A DNA stretch of 31,160 nt from Bacteroidota bacterium (GCA_023443765.1 JAEZTA010000143.1:1-31160), one strand, 5' to 3'; shown: positions 6,857-15,005, numbered from the stretch's first letter. Numbers and translations are program-made. Notes: generated by a model not told the origin, from the sequence alone.

Positions 6857-7369
6857 ATGAAGATTGGCGGACATCCCATTTCCATCCGATTGCCCGGGCG
6901 GGTTGCCGAACTGCGCAACCGCCTCTCCCGTGCCCGCTATTTTCGCGGCCATGGAGTCCATTCGCCGTTCGTTTACAATATTGTGCGCTGTGTGTTCATG
7001 CGCGACAGCCTGCTGCCCGGCGACCGGGCTTTGTACAAGGCATTGCTTGCGGCGGGTGTTTCTCAACGCCGTGCGGTGCAGTTGCAGAACCTGATGATTC
7101 ATTGCGGCTACACGACTTTTGGCCTGAATTGTGCGGATGCGGAACTCTGCATCGCAACGCACGACCTGCCGCGGGCGGCGACGCTCGCCCTGGTACGTGC
7201 GGCGGCCGAAGCGGGGCATACCGTAGCGCTGATGGCTCCTTATGACGGCTGCGAGCGTCAGGCGTTGTGCGGCCAGATCGTCGCAGGACATCCTTCGACA
7301 ACGGTCGACAACCGCGGTTACCTGCTGATTTTCAACAACCATTTGCCGAAACAACATTTCAGGATATGA
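6857..7369 (+). CDS. Small protein resembling a shortened Bacteroidetes SAM methyltransferase
   Basis: A 170-aa protein I cannot place with certainty. Its N-terminus (RARYFRGHGVHSPFVYNIV, residues 25-43) resembles the GHGxHSPF opening of a Bacteroidetes class I SAM-dependent methyltransferase family. Its C-terminus (AGHPSTTVDNRGYLLIFNNHLPKQHFRI) resembles the last strand and tail of the same family. The glycine-rich SAM-binding strand (E/D-x-G-x-G) expected between them is missing, so it may be internally shortened and without catalytic activity. It is intact and tightly packed: it begins 5 nt after the flavoprotein stop and its TGA overlaps the next ATG (ATGA at 7366-7369). That argues for a maintained gene rather than a dead one. 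Confidence 0.6.
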   Translation: MKIGGHPISIRLPGRVAELRNRLSRARYFRGHGVHSPFVYNIVRCVFMRDSLLPGDRALYKALLAAGVSQRRAVQLQNLMIHCGYTTFGLNCADAELCIATHDLPRAATLALVRAAAEAGHTVALMAPYDGCERQALCGQIVAGHPSTTVDNRGYLLIFNNHLPKQHFRI

Positions 7370-7917
7370 AAGTATACACGAAAACAGGGGACAAGGGAAT
7401 GACCTCGCTGATCGGTGGTGAACGGGTCTTCAAAACCGACGAACGGGTCGAAGCTTACGGCTCGGTCGATGAACTGGCGGCTTTCACGGCCCTGCTGGCC
7501 GATAACATGCGTGCCGACGCCACGCTGACGGTCGATGTTGACGACCTGAACCGTATCCTTTCGCGGCTGATGTCGGTCGAAGCCCTGCTGGCGACCGGGG
7601 AGTCGGGAAGCGACAAGGTCGCGCCGCTGGCTCCCGAAACCATCTCATGGCTCGAAGAGCGTATCGACGCTTTGCAGGAGAGCCTGAAGCCGATCGACAA
7701 ATTTACGATTCCCGGCGGAAATGCCGTGGTGTCGATGTGCCACATTTGCCGCACCGTCTGCCGCCGTGCCGAGCGTGCAGCACTTCGCGCCGATGCCAAA
7801 TACGGCGTCGATCCCACGGCACTGGTCTGGCTAAACCGCCTTTCGGATTATTTCTATCTGCTGGGGCGCTCCCTAACGGCCCGTTATGCCGTGGAGGAAG
7901 TGCTGTGGATTCCCTAA
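7366..7917 (+). CDS. PduO-type ATP:cob(I)alamin adenosyltransferase
   Basis: Transfers the adenosyl group of ATP to cob(I)alamin, making adenosylcobalamin. The 183-aa protein shows all PduO-type signatures: the N-terminal YTKTGDKGMTSLIGG ATP site, KTDERVEAYGSVDEL, FTIPGG, the CRTVCRRAERAA helix, and LNRLSDYFYLLGR near the C-terminus. The open frame reaches back to 7267, but the family start is MKVYTKTGD at ATG 7366, which overlaps the upstream stop as ATGA and implies translational coupling. It supplies the cofactor form used by class II reductase and methylmalonyl-CoA mutase, a likely ligand of the riboswitch upstream of nrdD. A strong terminator follows at once. Confidence 0.94.
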   Translation: MKVYTKTGDKGMTSLIGGERVFKTDERVEAYGSVDELAAFTALLADNMRADATLTVDVDDLNRILSRLMSVEALLATGESGSDKVAPLAPETISWLEERIDALQESLKPIDKFTIPGGNAVVSMCHICRTVCRRAERAALRADAKYGVDPTALVWLNRLSDYFYLLGRSLTARYAVEEVLWIP

Positions 7918-7960
7918 AACAACAGCGGAACGATCTGAAAATCGTTCCGCTGTTGTTTTT
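7918..7960 (+). terminator. Intrinsic terminator of the adenosyltransferase operon
   Basis: A perfect 17-bp stem (AACAACAGCGGAACGAT at 7918-7934 with its complement at 7941-7957), 6-nt loop, then a T-run. It starts directly after the stop codon. Confidence 0.93.
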
Positions 7961-7999
7961 AACTTTATTATTCTGAGGTCGTTATCCTCAAAATTCTTT

Positions 8000-8221
8000 T
8001 TAGTACTCCTCTTCGTTAAAAAAGAAGTCGTCTTTCGAGGGATAGTCGGGCCAGATGTCTTCGATGGATTCGTAGATTTCGCCTTCGTCTTCTATCTCCT
8101 GCAGATTTTCGAGCACTTCAAGCGGCGCACCCGAACGTACCGCATAGTCAATTAATTCATCTTTTGTTGCGGGCCAGGGAGCATCCTCAAGCTTCGATGC
8201 CAGTTCAAGCGTCCAATACAT
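8000..8221 (-). CDS. DUF2795 family small acidic protein
   Basis: A 73-aa, strongly acidic protein starting MYWTLELASKLEDAPWPATKDELIDYA, which I recognise as the Bacteroidetes DUF2795 pattern (PWPATKDELIDYA..GAPLEV..NL). The C-terminal half (IEDIWPDYPSKDDFFFNEEEY) is nearly all acidic or aromatic. No biochemical function is known to me. A GTG two codons upstream (8227) is in frame, but the family start is ATG 8221. It is monocistronic with its own good promoter (8300-8329) and a leader of about 73 nt. Confidence 0.83.
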   Translation of the reverse strand: MYWTLELASKLEDAPWPATKDELIDYAVRSGAPLEVLENLQEIEDEGEIYESIEDIWPDYPSKDDFFFNEEEY

Positions 8222-8299
8222 AGTCACAATTTTTTTAAGTTCCCAATAATCAACGGATTAGTCGCCTCAAAGGGCTGTGCACCCGTTATGACTAGTTTG

Positions 8300-8329
8300 C
8301 AAAAGTATAAAAAAAACGAGAAAAACAAA
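8300..8329 (-). promoter_or_regulatory. Promoter of the DUF2795 gene
   Basis: On the minus strand, TTTG (complement of 8326-8329), 18 nt, then TACTTTTG (complement of 8300-8307). The 359-bp gap between this gene and the glycosidase-like gene is AT-rich and holds the two outward promoters. I see no gene or other element in 8330-8500. Confidence 0.7.
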
Positions 8330-8503
8330 GAAAAAACGTTAAAACATCGTATATATATTGCTATATCGTTAGTAACCATTATTTTATCGAATATAACAAT
8401 CTGACAACAAATTGCTACAAAAGGTTTTTGTATCCCCGGGCGATTTTGTTCGTGGAATCTAGTCGTTGCCGGGTTGCCGGAATGCAGATCATCCCGTCGT
8501 TGT

Positions 8504-8534
8504 TTTGCAAACTTGTTTTTTTATCGTACTTTTG
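8504..8534 (+). promoter_or_regulatory. Promoter of the glycosidase-like gene
   Basis: TTTG at 8504-8507, 19 nt, TACTTTTG at 8527-8534: a full-consensus Bacteroidetes promoter. The predicted leader is about 47 nt. Confidence 0.75.
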
Positions 8535-8586
8535 TTACGATTCGAAACTTTAATCACCTTAACCCAATTACGAAACCGGAAACTCT

Positions 8587-10593
8587 ATGACCCGAACTTG
8601 CCGTTTTTTCCTGCCGCTCCTTTTCTGCCTGGCGGCGCCTGCCTTTGCCGGGGCGCAAACCCGCTGGGAAGTTGTTCCCGATAGCACGGCCATCGTGTGG
8701 AACGTTCGCGAGGGTGATTCGCACCAGGACCATATCGAAATGAGCGGCCTGAAGATTTCCACTGTCCTGCGTTATGGCGTCAATGCCGACGGTAGTTTCC
8801 GGCTTGACCGCAGTATCGTGTGGCCGATGCTGCGCACGATTCCGAACAATACGCACGGTTCGCTGATGCGGCGTTTCGGGTGGGATATTCCCCGGATGAT
8901 CACGGTCAACGAGGCTCTTTTGCAGCAGGAGAAGGTGCGCCGGATTGTGCTCGACGGCACGATGACCGTCGAGAGCGACTGGACGACGGCCAAAGGCTCG
9001 CTTTCGCTGACGCGTATCCTCTTCCCGTCGGTCGATGCCGCCGCTTTCTGTGAGAAATACATCCTCCGGAATACAGGTAAAAAATCGCTCTACGTCGAGA
9101 TTCCTGAGGCCCATTCGGTGATCCGCACGGAGCCTGCGAAGGGTGTGGAGGGGAGCTATGAACTGGTTGCCGAGATTTGCGGCGATACGGCGCTGATGCT
9201 GGCTCCGCAGGCGGAGGTGGCTTTCGAAGCCTTTTTCATCGGCCGCAAACCCGCAGAACAGGCTCTGGCGTTGAATGTTGATGCAGAGTATGCCAAACGA
9301 CGGGCATTGGTAGCCGAATGGCAGCGCAACCTGGTGTTGGAGACGCCCGATCCGGTGATCGACGCCATGTTCGCCTTTGCAAAAATCCGCGCTGCCGAGA
9401 GTATCTACGACACCAAAGGCGGTCTGATGCACGGCCCCGGCGGGGAGCGTTACTATGCGGCGATCTGGGCTAACGACCAAGCCGAATACATCAATCCGTT
9501 CTTCCCCTTCCTGGGTTACGAAAAGGGCGACCGCTCGGCTTTCTGCTCGTTCCAGCACTTCGCCCGCTATATGAATCCTGATTACCGTCCGATTCCCAGT
9601 TCGATCGTCGCCGAAGGGGACAGTTTCTGGAATGGTGCGGGCGACCGCGGCGATGCGGCCATGATCGCCTACGGTGCGGCGCGCTATGCGCTGGCGCGCG
9701 GCGATGCCGCCGAAGCGGCGCAGATCTGGCCGCTGGTGGAGTGGTGTCTGGAATACTGCCGCCGCCAGTTGACCGCCGACGGCGTTGTGGCCTCCGATGC
9801 GGATGAACTGGAAGGCCGTTTCCCGGCCGGGGATGCCAATCTGTGCACCTCGTCGCTCTATTACGATGCACTGCTTTCGGCTGCGATGCTGGGCCGTGAA
9901 CTGCATAAACCTGCGGCGCAACTGGCAGCCTACGAACGTGAAGCCACCGCACTGCGAAAGAATATCGACCGCCATTTCGGAGGTATGGTCGAAGGGTTCG
10001 ACACCTATCGTTATTACACGGGGAACGACCTGCTGCGTGCGTGGATCTGCATTCCGCTGACTGTCGGCATCGACGAACGCAAGGAGGCGACCATCGGGGC
10101 GCTCTTCTCCCCGAAACTGTGGACCGACAACGGCCTGCTGACCCAGTCGGGCGACAAGACGTTCTGGGACCGTTCGACGCTTTATGCCTTGCGCGGCGTC
10201 TATGCTTCGGGTGAGACCGAAAAGGCGACCGACTACCTCTCGTATTACTCCCGGACGCGCCTGCTGGGCGACCACGTTCCCTATGCCATTGAGGCGTGGC
10301 CCGAAGGCTCCCAGCGCCACCTGTCGGCCGAGAGCGGACTCTACTGCCGCATCCTGACCGAAGGGGTGTTCGGAATCCGTCCGACGGGCTTCCGGTCGTT
10401 CACGATGACGCCGCACCTGCCCGCTGCATGGGACCACATGAACCTGCGCAACGTGCGCGCGTTCGGGTCGGCATTCGACATCGAAGTCCGCCGTGCGGCG
10501 AAGGGGACGGATGTCACGGTGACGCAGGACGGAAAGACCGTTGTCCGCAAGACAATCCGCCCCGGGCAGAGCCTCGGGGTGAAGTTGAAATAG
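8587..10593 (+). CDS. Secreted six-hairpin glycosidase-superfamily protein
   Basis: A 668-aa protein with a Sec signal peptide (hydrophobic FFLPLLFCLAAPAFAGA, cleavage around residue 22), so exported. An N-terminal beta-rich part (about 25-250) precedes an alpha/alpha-barrel-like part with GGLMHGPGGERYYAAIWANDQAEY and VVASDADELEGRFPAGDANLCTSSLYYDAL, then a C-terminal stretch TGFRSFTMTPHLPAAWDHMNLRNV. This beta-barrel-beta order and the closing motif are typical of six-hairpin glycosidases (GH78/GH95/GH65-like). I cannot assign a family, a substrate or catalytic residues with confidence; acidic residues in WANDQAEY are candidates. It stands alone, with no SusC/SusD pair, between its own promoter and a bidirectional terminator. 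Confidence 0.75.
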   Translation: MTRTCRFFLPLLFCLAAPAFAGAQTRWEVVPDSTAIVWNVREGDSHQDHIEMSGLKISTVLRYGVNADGSFRLDRSIVWPMLRTIPNNTHGSLMRRFGWDIPRMITVNEALLQQEKVRRIVLDGTMTVESDWTTAKGSLSLTRILFPSVDAAAFCEKYILRNTGKKSLYVEIPEAHSVIRTEPAKGVEGSYELVAEICGDTALMLAPQAEVAFEAFFIGRKPAEQALALNVDAEYAKRRALVAEWQRNLVLETPDPVIDAMFAFAKIRAAESIYDTKGGLMHGPGGERYYAAIWANDQAEYINPFFPFLGYEKGDRSAFCSFQHFARYMNPDYRPIPSSIVAEGDSFWNGAGDRGDAAMIAYGAARYALARGDAAEAAQIWPLVEWCLEYCRRQLTADGVVASDADELEGRFPAGDANLCTSSLYYDALLSAAMLGRELHKPAAQLAAYEREATALRKNIDRHFGGMVEGFDTYRYYTGNDLLRAWICIPLTVGIDERKEATIGALFSPKLWTDNGLLTQSGDKTFWDRSTLYALRGVYASGETEKATDYLSYYSRTRLLGDHVPYAIEAWPEGSQRHLSAESGLYCRILTEGVFGIRPTGFRSFTMTPHLPAAWDHMNLRNVRAFGSAFDIEVRRAAKGTDVTVTQDGKTVVRKTIRPGQSLGVKLK

Positions 10594-10596
10594 ACG

Positions 10597-10627
10597 AAAA
10601 AGGGAGGTTTTCAAAAACCTCCCTTTT
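10597..10627. terminator. Bidirectional terminator
   Basis: AAAAAGGGAGGTTTT / AAAAACCTCCCTTTTT with almost no loop, A-run on one side and T-run on the other. It ends the glycosidase-like gene and the convergent methyltransferase gene, whose stop codon at 10628-10630 touches it. Confidence 0.88.
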
Positions 10628-11392
10628 TTATTTCGTTGCGATGTAAAACAGGTCGAAGCACTTGTCGCCGACAGGCCCGATGGCGTAGTCGTCCATGCGG
10701 ATCGAGGTCGTCAGGTCGGTGTTCTTTTCGAGGAGTTTGCGGCGGTTCATCCGGTTGAGGATGTCGTAGGGGAGTTGCAGCATCCAGCGCGGCAGGCGGT
10801 GTTGCAGGTCGAGGATGTCGAAGCGCGTGAAACGTTCGACGCTGCGGCGGTTCTCCTCGTAATAGTCCATTACTTTTTGGTTGCCGAAAACCCCGAGGGT
10901 TTCGACCTCCGGGAACCGCGAGGCGAGCAGCTTGCGCAACTGTTCGGGCGTATACTCCCGGATGTGCCACGGGTTGCGGGTCAGCGACATCGGAGCATTG
11001 GGGGTCGTCACGATGAAACGGCCGCCCGGACGCAGTATGCGGTAGATCTCGCGCACGAAAAATGCGTCGCGTTTGATGTGCTCGATCACCTGGAACGAAA
11101 TCACGCAGTCGAAACTCTCGCCCGGAAAATCCAGCGGCGGAACCACCGCCTGCCGGAACTCGACATTGGGCTGGTCGAGCAACTCCGGCGCAGGAACGTG
11201 TTTGTCGATGGTGACGAACCGCCGGGCCTGGGGCGCCACGACTTCGATGCCGTAGCCGGCTCCGGTCCCGATTTCGAGTACCTCGCCCGCAATGCGATCC
11301 GCGGCGGCGTGGTAGGCCAGCAGTGAACGCTGGAAAACGAAATTGTCCGAGGCCTCTGCCGAAACGCGCTCGGCGGTGTTAATCTTCGCCAT
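10628..11392 (-). CDS. Class I SAM-dependent methyltransferase
   Basis: A 254-aa Methyltransf_11-type protein. SAM-binding motif I is VLEIGTGAGYG (about residues 38-48), motif II ends in FVTIDKH, motif IV is FDCVISFQVIEHI (about 93-105) and motif V is ILRPGGRFIVTTPN. The substrate cannot be told; the C-terminal helical tail (WMLQLPYDILNRMNRRKLLEK) resembles methyltransferases acting on lipids, quinones or glycans, but this is weak. Its ATG lies inside the end of the upstream cvfB-like gene (14-nt overlap), so the two are translationally coupled. Confidence 0.85.
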   Translation of the reverse strand: MAKINTAERVSAEASDNFVFQRSLLAYHAAADRIAGEVLEIGTGAGYGIEVVAPQARRFVTIDKHVPAPELLDQPNVEFRQAVVPPLDFPGESFDCVISFQVIEHIKRDAFFVREIYRILRPGGRFIVTTPNAPMSLTRNPWHIREYTPEQLRKLLASRFPEVETLGVFGNQKVMDYYEENRRSVERFTRFDILDLQHRLPRWMLQLPYDILNRMNRRKLLEKNTDLTTSIRMDDYAIGPVGDKCFDLFYIATK

Positions 11393-12227
11393 GTTCCCGG
11401 ATTTTTATGCCCTTTTCGTCGACTTCGACCTCTCCGCGTTTGAGGAGCATGCCCAGCGAACGTTTGAATACTTTTTTGCTCGTCCCCGTCAGGTGCGTCA
11501 CCTCTTCGGGGGCGCTGTCGTCGTTCAGGGGCAGGAAGCCGCCGTTGTCCCGGACCAGTTGGAGCAATACCTCCGCGGAGTCCTTCACCTGTGCAAATCC
11601 CGTCTGCTGAAGGCTCACGTCGATGCGGTTGTCCTCGGTGATGCGGCTAATGTAGCCCTTCAGGCGGTCGCCGACGGCTACGGGGCGGAATATCTGGTTG
11701 CGGTAGATCATGCCCCAATGGCGGTTTTCGATGATCACCCGGAAGCCGATTTCGCTCTCCGAGGCTACGAGCAGCGATACTTCCTGCCGGGGTTTTACCG
11801 TGATCAGGTCGTTGTTGACGAAGCCCTTGAGCTTGGTTGTGGCCACGCAGCGGCCCGTGATGTTGTCCTCGTAGAGGTAGACGATATAGCTGTGCCCGGG
11901 CAGAATGCCGCCCTGCTGGTTGCGGTTTGGGAGGAAGAGGTCCTTGCCGTGCAGTCCCCAGTCGAGGAACGCTCCGTGGACCGTCTTGTCCACCACGCGC
12001 AGGTAGCCCGCCTCGCCTTCGCGCAGCAATGGCGTTTCGGTCGTCGCCACGAGCCGGTCCTCCGAGTCGTGGTAGAGGAAAACCTCCTTGGTATCGCCGG
12101 CCTTGTCCGTCAGCGAGGTGTAGCGGTTGGGCAGCAGAACCTCGTTCTGCTCCTCGTCGACGAGGTATAATCCGTATTCCGATACACGGCTTACGGTGAG
12201 AGTTTGTGTGCGTCCTGCTCTGAGCAT
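11379..12227 (-). CDS. CvfB/YitL-family S1-like RNA-binding protein
   Basis: The 282-aa protein matches the CvfB architecture: three tandem S1-like beta-barrels (about residues 1-65, 66-135 and 136-205), seen in EYGLYLVDEEQNEVLLPNRY, VVDKTVHGAFLDWGLHGKDLFLP and GDRLKGYISRITEDNRIDVSLQ. A winged-helix C-terminus follows (FLPLNDDSAPEEVTHLTGTSKKVFKRSLGMLLKRG). Family members bind RNA and affect virulence or translation in Staphylococcus; the role here is unknown. An in-frame TTG exists at 12257, but ATG 12227 fits the family start (MLRAGRTQTLTVSR). It overlaps the methyltransferase gene downstream by 14 nt. The promoter is at 12255-12286. Confidence 0.88.
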   Translation of the reverse strand: MLRAGRTQTLTVSRVSEYGLYLVDEEQNEVLLPNRYTSLTDKAGDTKEVFLYHDSEDRLVATTETPLLREGEAGYLRVVDKTVHGAFLDWGLHGKDLFLPNRNQQGGILPGHSYIVYLYEDNITGRCVATTKLKGFVNNDLITVKPRQEVSLLVASESEIGFRVIIENRHWGMIYRNQIFRPVAVGDRLKGYISRITEDNRIDVSLQQTGFAQVKDSAEVLLQLVRDNGGFLPLNDDSAPEEVTHLTGTSKKVFKRSLGMLLKRGEVEVDEKGIKIREHGED

Positions 12228-12254
12228 TGTCGTCCTGAATGAATTAATACGGTG

Positions 12255-12286
12255 CAAAAGTACGTTTATTTTCGTCTGAATCCAAA
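12255..12286 (-). promoter_or_regulatory. Promoter of the cvfB-like/methyltransferase operon
   Basis: On the minus strand, TTTG (complement of 12283-12286), 20 nt, TACTTTTG (complement of 12255-12262). The predicted leader is about 22 nt, which excludes the in-frame TTG at 12257 as a start. Confidence 0.72.
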
Positions 12287-12344
12287 CTTCTCAGGCCGCT
12301 CTGTCGGAAGATGTGGCCCATTTGGCGGGTTGCGGAACGAAAGT

Positions 12345-12375
12345 TTTGCGGATTGGCCGAAAATCGCTATCTTTA
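12345..12375 (+). promoter_or_regulatory. Promoter of the hydrolase/amidase operon
   Basis: TTTG at 12345-12348, 19 nt, TATCTTTA at 12368-12375 (one base from consensus). The predicted leader is about 18 nt. Confidence 0.68.
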
Positions 12376-12398
12376 CCAGAAGTAAAAATTCTCCCGAA

Positions 12399-14213
12399 AT
12401 GATGAACCTCCGCCGATTTTTAGTCCTGCTCTGGGCGGGATTACTGGCTGCGACCGTTGCGTGGGCCCAGCCGGTCAGCACGCTTTACGACAAGGCCGAA
12501 TACCGCATCGCCATGCGCGACAGCGTGCATCTCCACACTACGGTTTTCACGCCCAAAGCCCCCGGCAAGGCTCCGATGATTATTTTCCGGACGCCCTACG
12601 GCACAGGACCTTACGGCGAAGGACAGTTTCCCCGCGGATTCGAGTCGGGCTACATGCGCAGCTATGTCGACCGCGGCTATATCATTGTTCAGCAGGATGT
12701 CCGGGGCCGTAACATGAGCGAAGGCGAGTTCATGCACATCCGTCCCGCGGGCTTCGGCGACGTGGACGAGACGACGGACAGTTACGACACGGTGGACTGG
12801 CTGGTGAAGCATATCCCCGGCAACAACGGCCGTGTGGGCTTCGCCGGATCGTCCTACCCGGGTTTCTATGCCCTGATGGGCGGGCTGAGCGGCCATCCCG
12901 CCGTGAAGGCCATTTCGCCGCAGGCCCCCGTTACCGACTGGTACATGGGCGACGACGTGCACCACAACGGCGTGCTGATGCTGAGTGACGCCGTGCGGTT
13001 CCTCAATTCGATGAACACACCTCCGGGACATACGCCGACGGACCGGATGCCGGGGCGCCCGCTGACGACGAGCCCCAACGACCGCACCTTCTTCCTGGAG
13101 CAGTATCCTACATTGGCCGACCTGACGAAACTGCTGGCCCCCAATGCTTTCTGGGAAGAGATCGCCCGGCATCCCGACTACGACGAGTGGTGGCGCGCGC
13201 GCGATACCCGCCGGGCCTGCTATAACATCCGTCCCGCGATGCTTGTCGTGGGCGGCACGTTCGACGCTGAGGATTGCTATGGAGCCTGGAACCTTTATAA
13301 AGCCGTGCTGCGGCAGAGCGCCCGGACCCCGCTGCACCTGATCGTCGGACCGTGGGCGCACGGGGCATGGCGCGGCGACGGCCGTTCGCTGGGCGATTTC
13401 AACTTCGGCGAGGAGGCCTCCGGGGCCTACTACATGGAGCATTTCGAGGCTCCCTTCTTCGACTGTTACCTTTGGGCGCGCGATACCGTCGACCGCCTGC
13501 CGCCCGTGGCGGTCTTCTCCTCGGGCGACAACCGCTGGCGTACGTTCGAGCGGTGGACACCTCCGCAGGCCAGTAAGCTGACCCTCTACCTGACCGAGGG
13601 CGGGCGTATCGCTTCGCAGAAACCCACGGCCAAAGCCTCGTCGACGAGCTATACCTCCGATCCTTCCGATCCCGTGCCGTATATCTCGACTCCCGGAACC
13701 CGGCGGCCCAAGGAGTATATGATCGCCGACCAGCGGTTCCTTGCAGAGCGTAAGGACGTGCTGACGTTCGTGACCGAGCCGCTTACCGAAGATATGACCT
13801 TGGCAGGACCGGTCGAGGCGGCGCTGGAAGTGGCGCTTTCGACCACCGATGCTGATTTTATCGTGAAGCTGATCGACGTTTTCCCCGAAGGAGGCGAAAA
13901 GTCGGGTATGCAGATGCTTGTCCGCGGCGACGTGGTGCGAGGCCGTTACCGTGACGGCTTTGCGCGGCCGAAAGCCTTCGTGCCGGGCAAACCCGAAACC
14001 GTGCCGTTCCGGACGACCGACATCGCCCATACTTTCCGCGCCGGACATCGCATCATGGTGCAGGTGCAGAGTTCGTGGTTTCCGCTCACGGAGCGCCATC
14101 CCCAGCAGTTCATCGACCTGTGGAGTTGCGCGGCGTCGGACTTCGTGCCTTGCCGGGTGACGCTCTTCCACCAGCGCGACCGCGCTTCGTCGCTGACCGT
14201 CTATAAACTCTGA
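12399..14213 (+). CDS. Secreted CocE/NonD-family alpha/beta-hydrolase (X-Pro dipeptidyl-peptidase-like)
   Basis: The 604-aa protein starts with a signal peptide (MMNLRRFLVLLWAGLLAATVAWAQ). The alpha/beta-hydrolase domain has the nucleophile motif G150-S-S152-Y-P-G (Ser152), a candidate acid Asp289 in GGTFDAED, and candidate His321 in GPWAHGAW, the usual CocE/PepX triad pattern. The C-terminal part (about 400-600) is the jelly-roll PepX_C domain (VTEPLTEDMTLAGPVEAALEV, HRIMVQVQSSWFPLTERHPQ). Known members hydrolyse proline dipeptides, cocaine-type esters or glutaryl-cephalosporins; the substrate here is unknown but the enzyme should act in the periplasm. The frame opens at 12252, but the promoter at 12345-12375 and the signal peptide fix the start at 12399 or 12402. 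A nitrilase-family gene follows after 5 nt. Confidence 0.9.
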   Translation: MMNLRRFLVLLWAGLLAATVAWAQPVSTLYDKAEYRIAMRDSVHLHTTVFTPKAPGKAPMIIFRTPYGTGPYGEGQFPRGFESGYMRSYVDRGYIIVQQDVRGRNMSEGEFMHIRPAGFGDVDETTDSYDTVDWLVKHIPGNNGRVGFAGSSYPGFYALMGGLSGHPAVKAISPQAPVTDWYMGDDVHHNGVLMLSDAVRFLNSMNTPPGHTPTDRMPGRPLTTSPNDRTFFLEQYPTLADLTKLLAPNAFWEEIARHPDYDEWWRARDTRRACYNIRPAMLVVGGTFDAEDCYGAWNLYKAVLRQSARTPLHLIVGPWAHGAWRGDGRSLGDFNFGEEASGAYYMEHFEAPFFDCYLWARDTVDRLPPVAVFSSGDNRWRTFERWTPPQASKLTLYLTEGGRIASQKPTAKASSTSYTSDPSDPVPYISTPGTRRPKEYMIADQRFLAERKDVLTFVTEPLTEDMTLAGPVEAALEVALSTTDADFIVKLIDVFPEGGEKSGMQMLVRGDVVRGRYRDGFARPKAFVPGKPETVPFRTTDIAHTFRAGHRIMVQVQSSWFPLTERHPQQFIDLWSCAASDFVPCRVTLFHQRDRASSLTVYKL

Positions 14214-14218
14214 TCCCC

Positions 14219-14986
14219 ATGACGCTCCGCATCGCCCTTTGTCAGTGCGACATCGAGTGGGAACTGCCTGTGCGAAACCTCGCGCGGCTGGAACTGCTGG
14301 TCGCTTCGGCCGAAGCGGATGTCGTGCTGCTGCCCGAGCTGTTCGCCACGGGCTTCACGCTCGATCCCGCCGGCGTGGCCGAAGGCCCGGGCGCCCTTGT
14401 CGCCGGAGCCATGCGCCGCTGGGCCGTGGAGTACGGCAAGGCGATCACGGGCAGTGTCGCCGTTGCCGAAAGCGGGCGTTTCTACAATCGGATGTATTTC
14501 GTGAAGCCTTCGGGCGAATGTGTGTGGTACGACAAACACCATCTGTTCGCACCCGGCGGCGAAGCGCGGAACTACACTCCCGGCGACTGCCGCACGGTGG
14601 TCGAATACGGGGGCTTCCGGTTTCTGTTGCTGGTTTGCTATGACCTGCGTTTTCCGGTCTGGAGCCGCTGCCGGTGCGATTACGACGCTATTCTCTGCTG
14701 CGCCTCGTGGCCCGAATCGCGCCGGGAGGTGTGGCAAACCCTGCTGCGCGCCCGGGCCATCGAGAACCAATGCTATGTCGCGGGTGTGAATCGGGTAGGG
14801 GACGATCCTTCGGCCCATTATGCCGGGGATTCGGCCCTCATCGACTTCAAGGGCCGCACGGTGGCCGAAGCCGGCGACGGGGAACAGGTCCTGACGGGCG
14901 AACTCGACGATGGGGCATTGGGGGCGTTCCGCGAAAAATTCCCTGTCTGGAAGGACGCGGATAAATTCATAATTCAAAATTCATAA
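14219..14986 (+). CDS. Nitrilase-family amidohydrolase, YafV/omega-amidase type
   Basis: A 255-aa cytosolic carbon-nitrogen hydrolase with the complete catalytic triad: Glu40 in LLPELFATGF, Lys106 in WYDKHHLF, and Cys140 in VCYDLRFPVWSR. The CYDLRFP and ATGFT patterns match the YafV/Nit2 omega-amidase branch, which hydrolyses alpha-ketoglutaramate and related omega-amides. It follows the CocE-type gene by 5 nt. Its last codons (KFIIQNS and stop) are written by a 13-bp AT-rich direct repeat that runs past the stop, so the C-terminal tail is probably repeat-derived and not functional. Confidence 0.9.
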   Translation: MTLRIALCQCDIEWELPVRNLARLELLVASAEADVVLLPELFATGFTLDPAGVAEGPGALVAGAMRRWAVEYGKAITGSVAVAESGRFYNRMYFVKPSGECVWYDKHHLFAPGGEARNYTPGDCRTVVEYGGFRFLLLVCYDLRFPVWSRCRCDYDAILCCASWPESRREVWQTLLRARAIENQCYVAGVNRVGDDPSAHYAGDSALIDFKGRTVAEAGDGEQVLTGELDDGALGAFREKFPVWKDADKFIIQNS

Positions 14987-14990
14987 TTCA
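14964..14990. repeat. Tandem AATTCATAATTCA repeat at a gene end
   Basis: Two copies of AATTCATAATTCA (14964-14976 and 14978-14990) separated by one A. The second copy supplies the TAA stop of the amidase gene. As I recall, AT-rich TTCATAATTC-type strings are common between genes of Bacteroidales. Confidence 0.8.
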
Positions 14991-15005
14991 CAGTTAAAAA
15001 ATTCG

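Noticed and set aside
8228..8586. Origin or RNA gene in the AT-rich 359-bp gap
   Set aside because: Only two outward promoters are recognisable; no repeated boxes, tRNA-like or known RNA structure.
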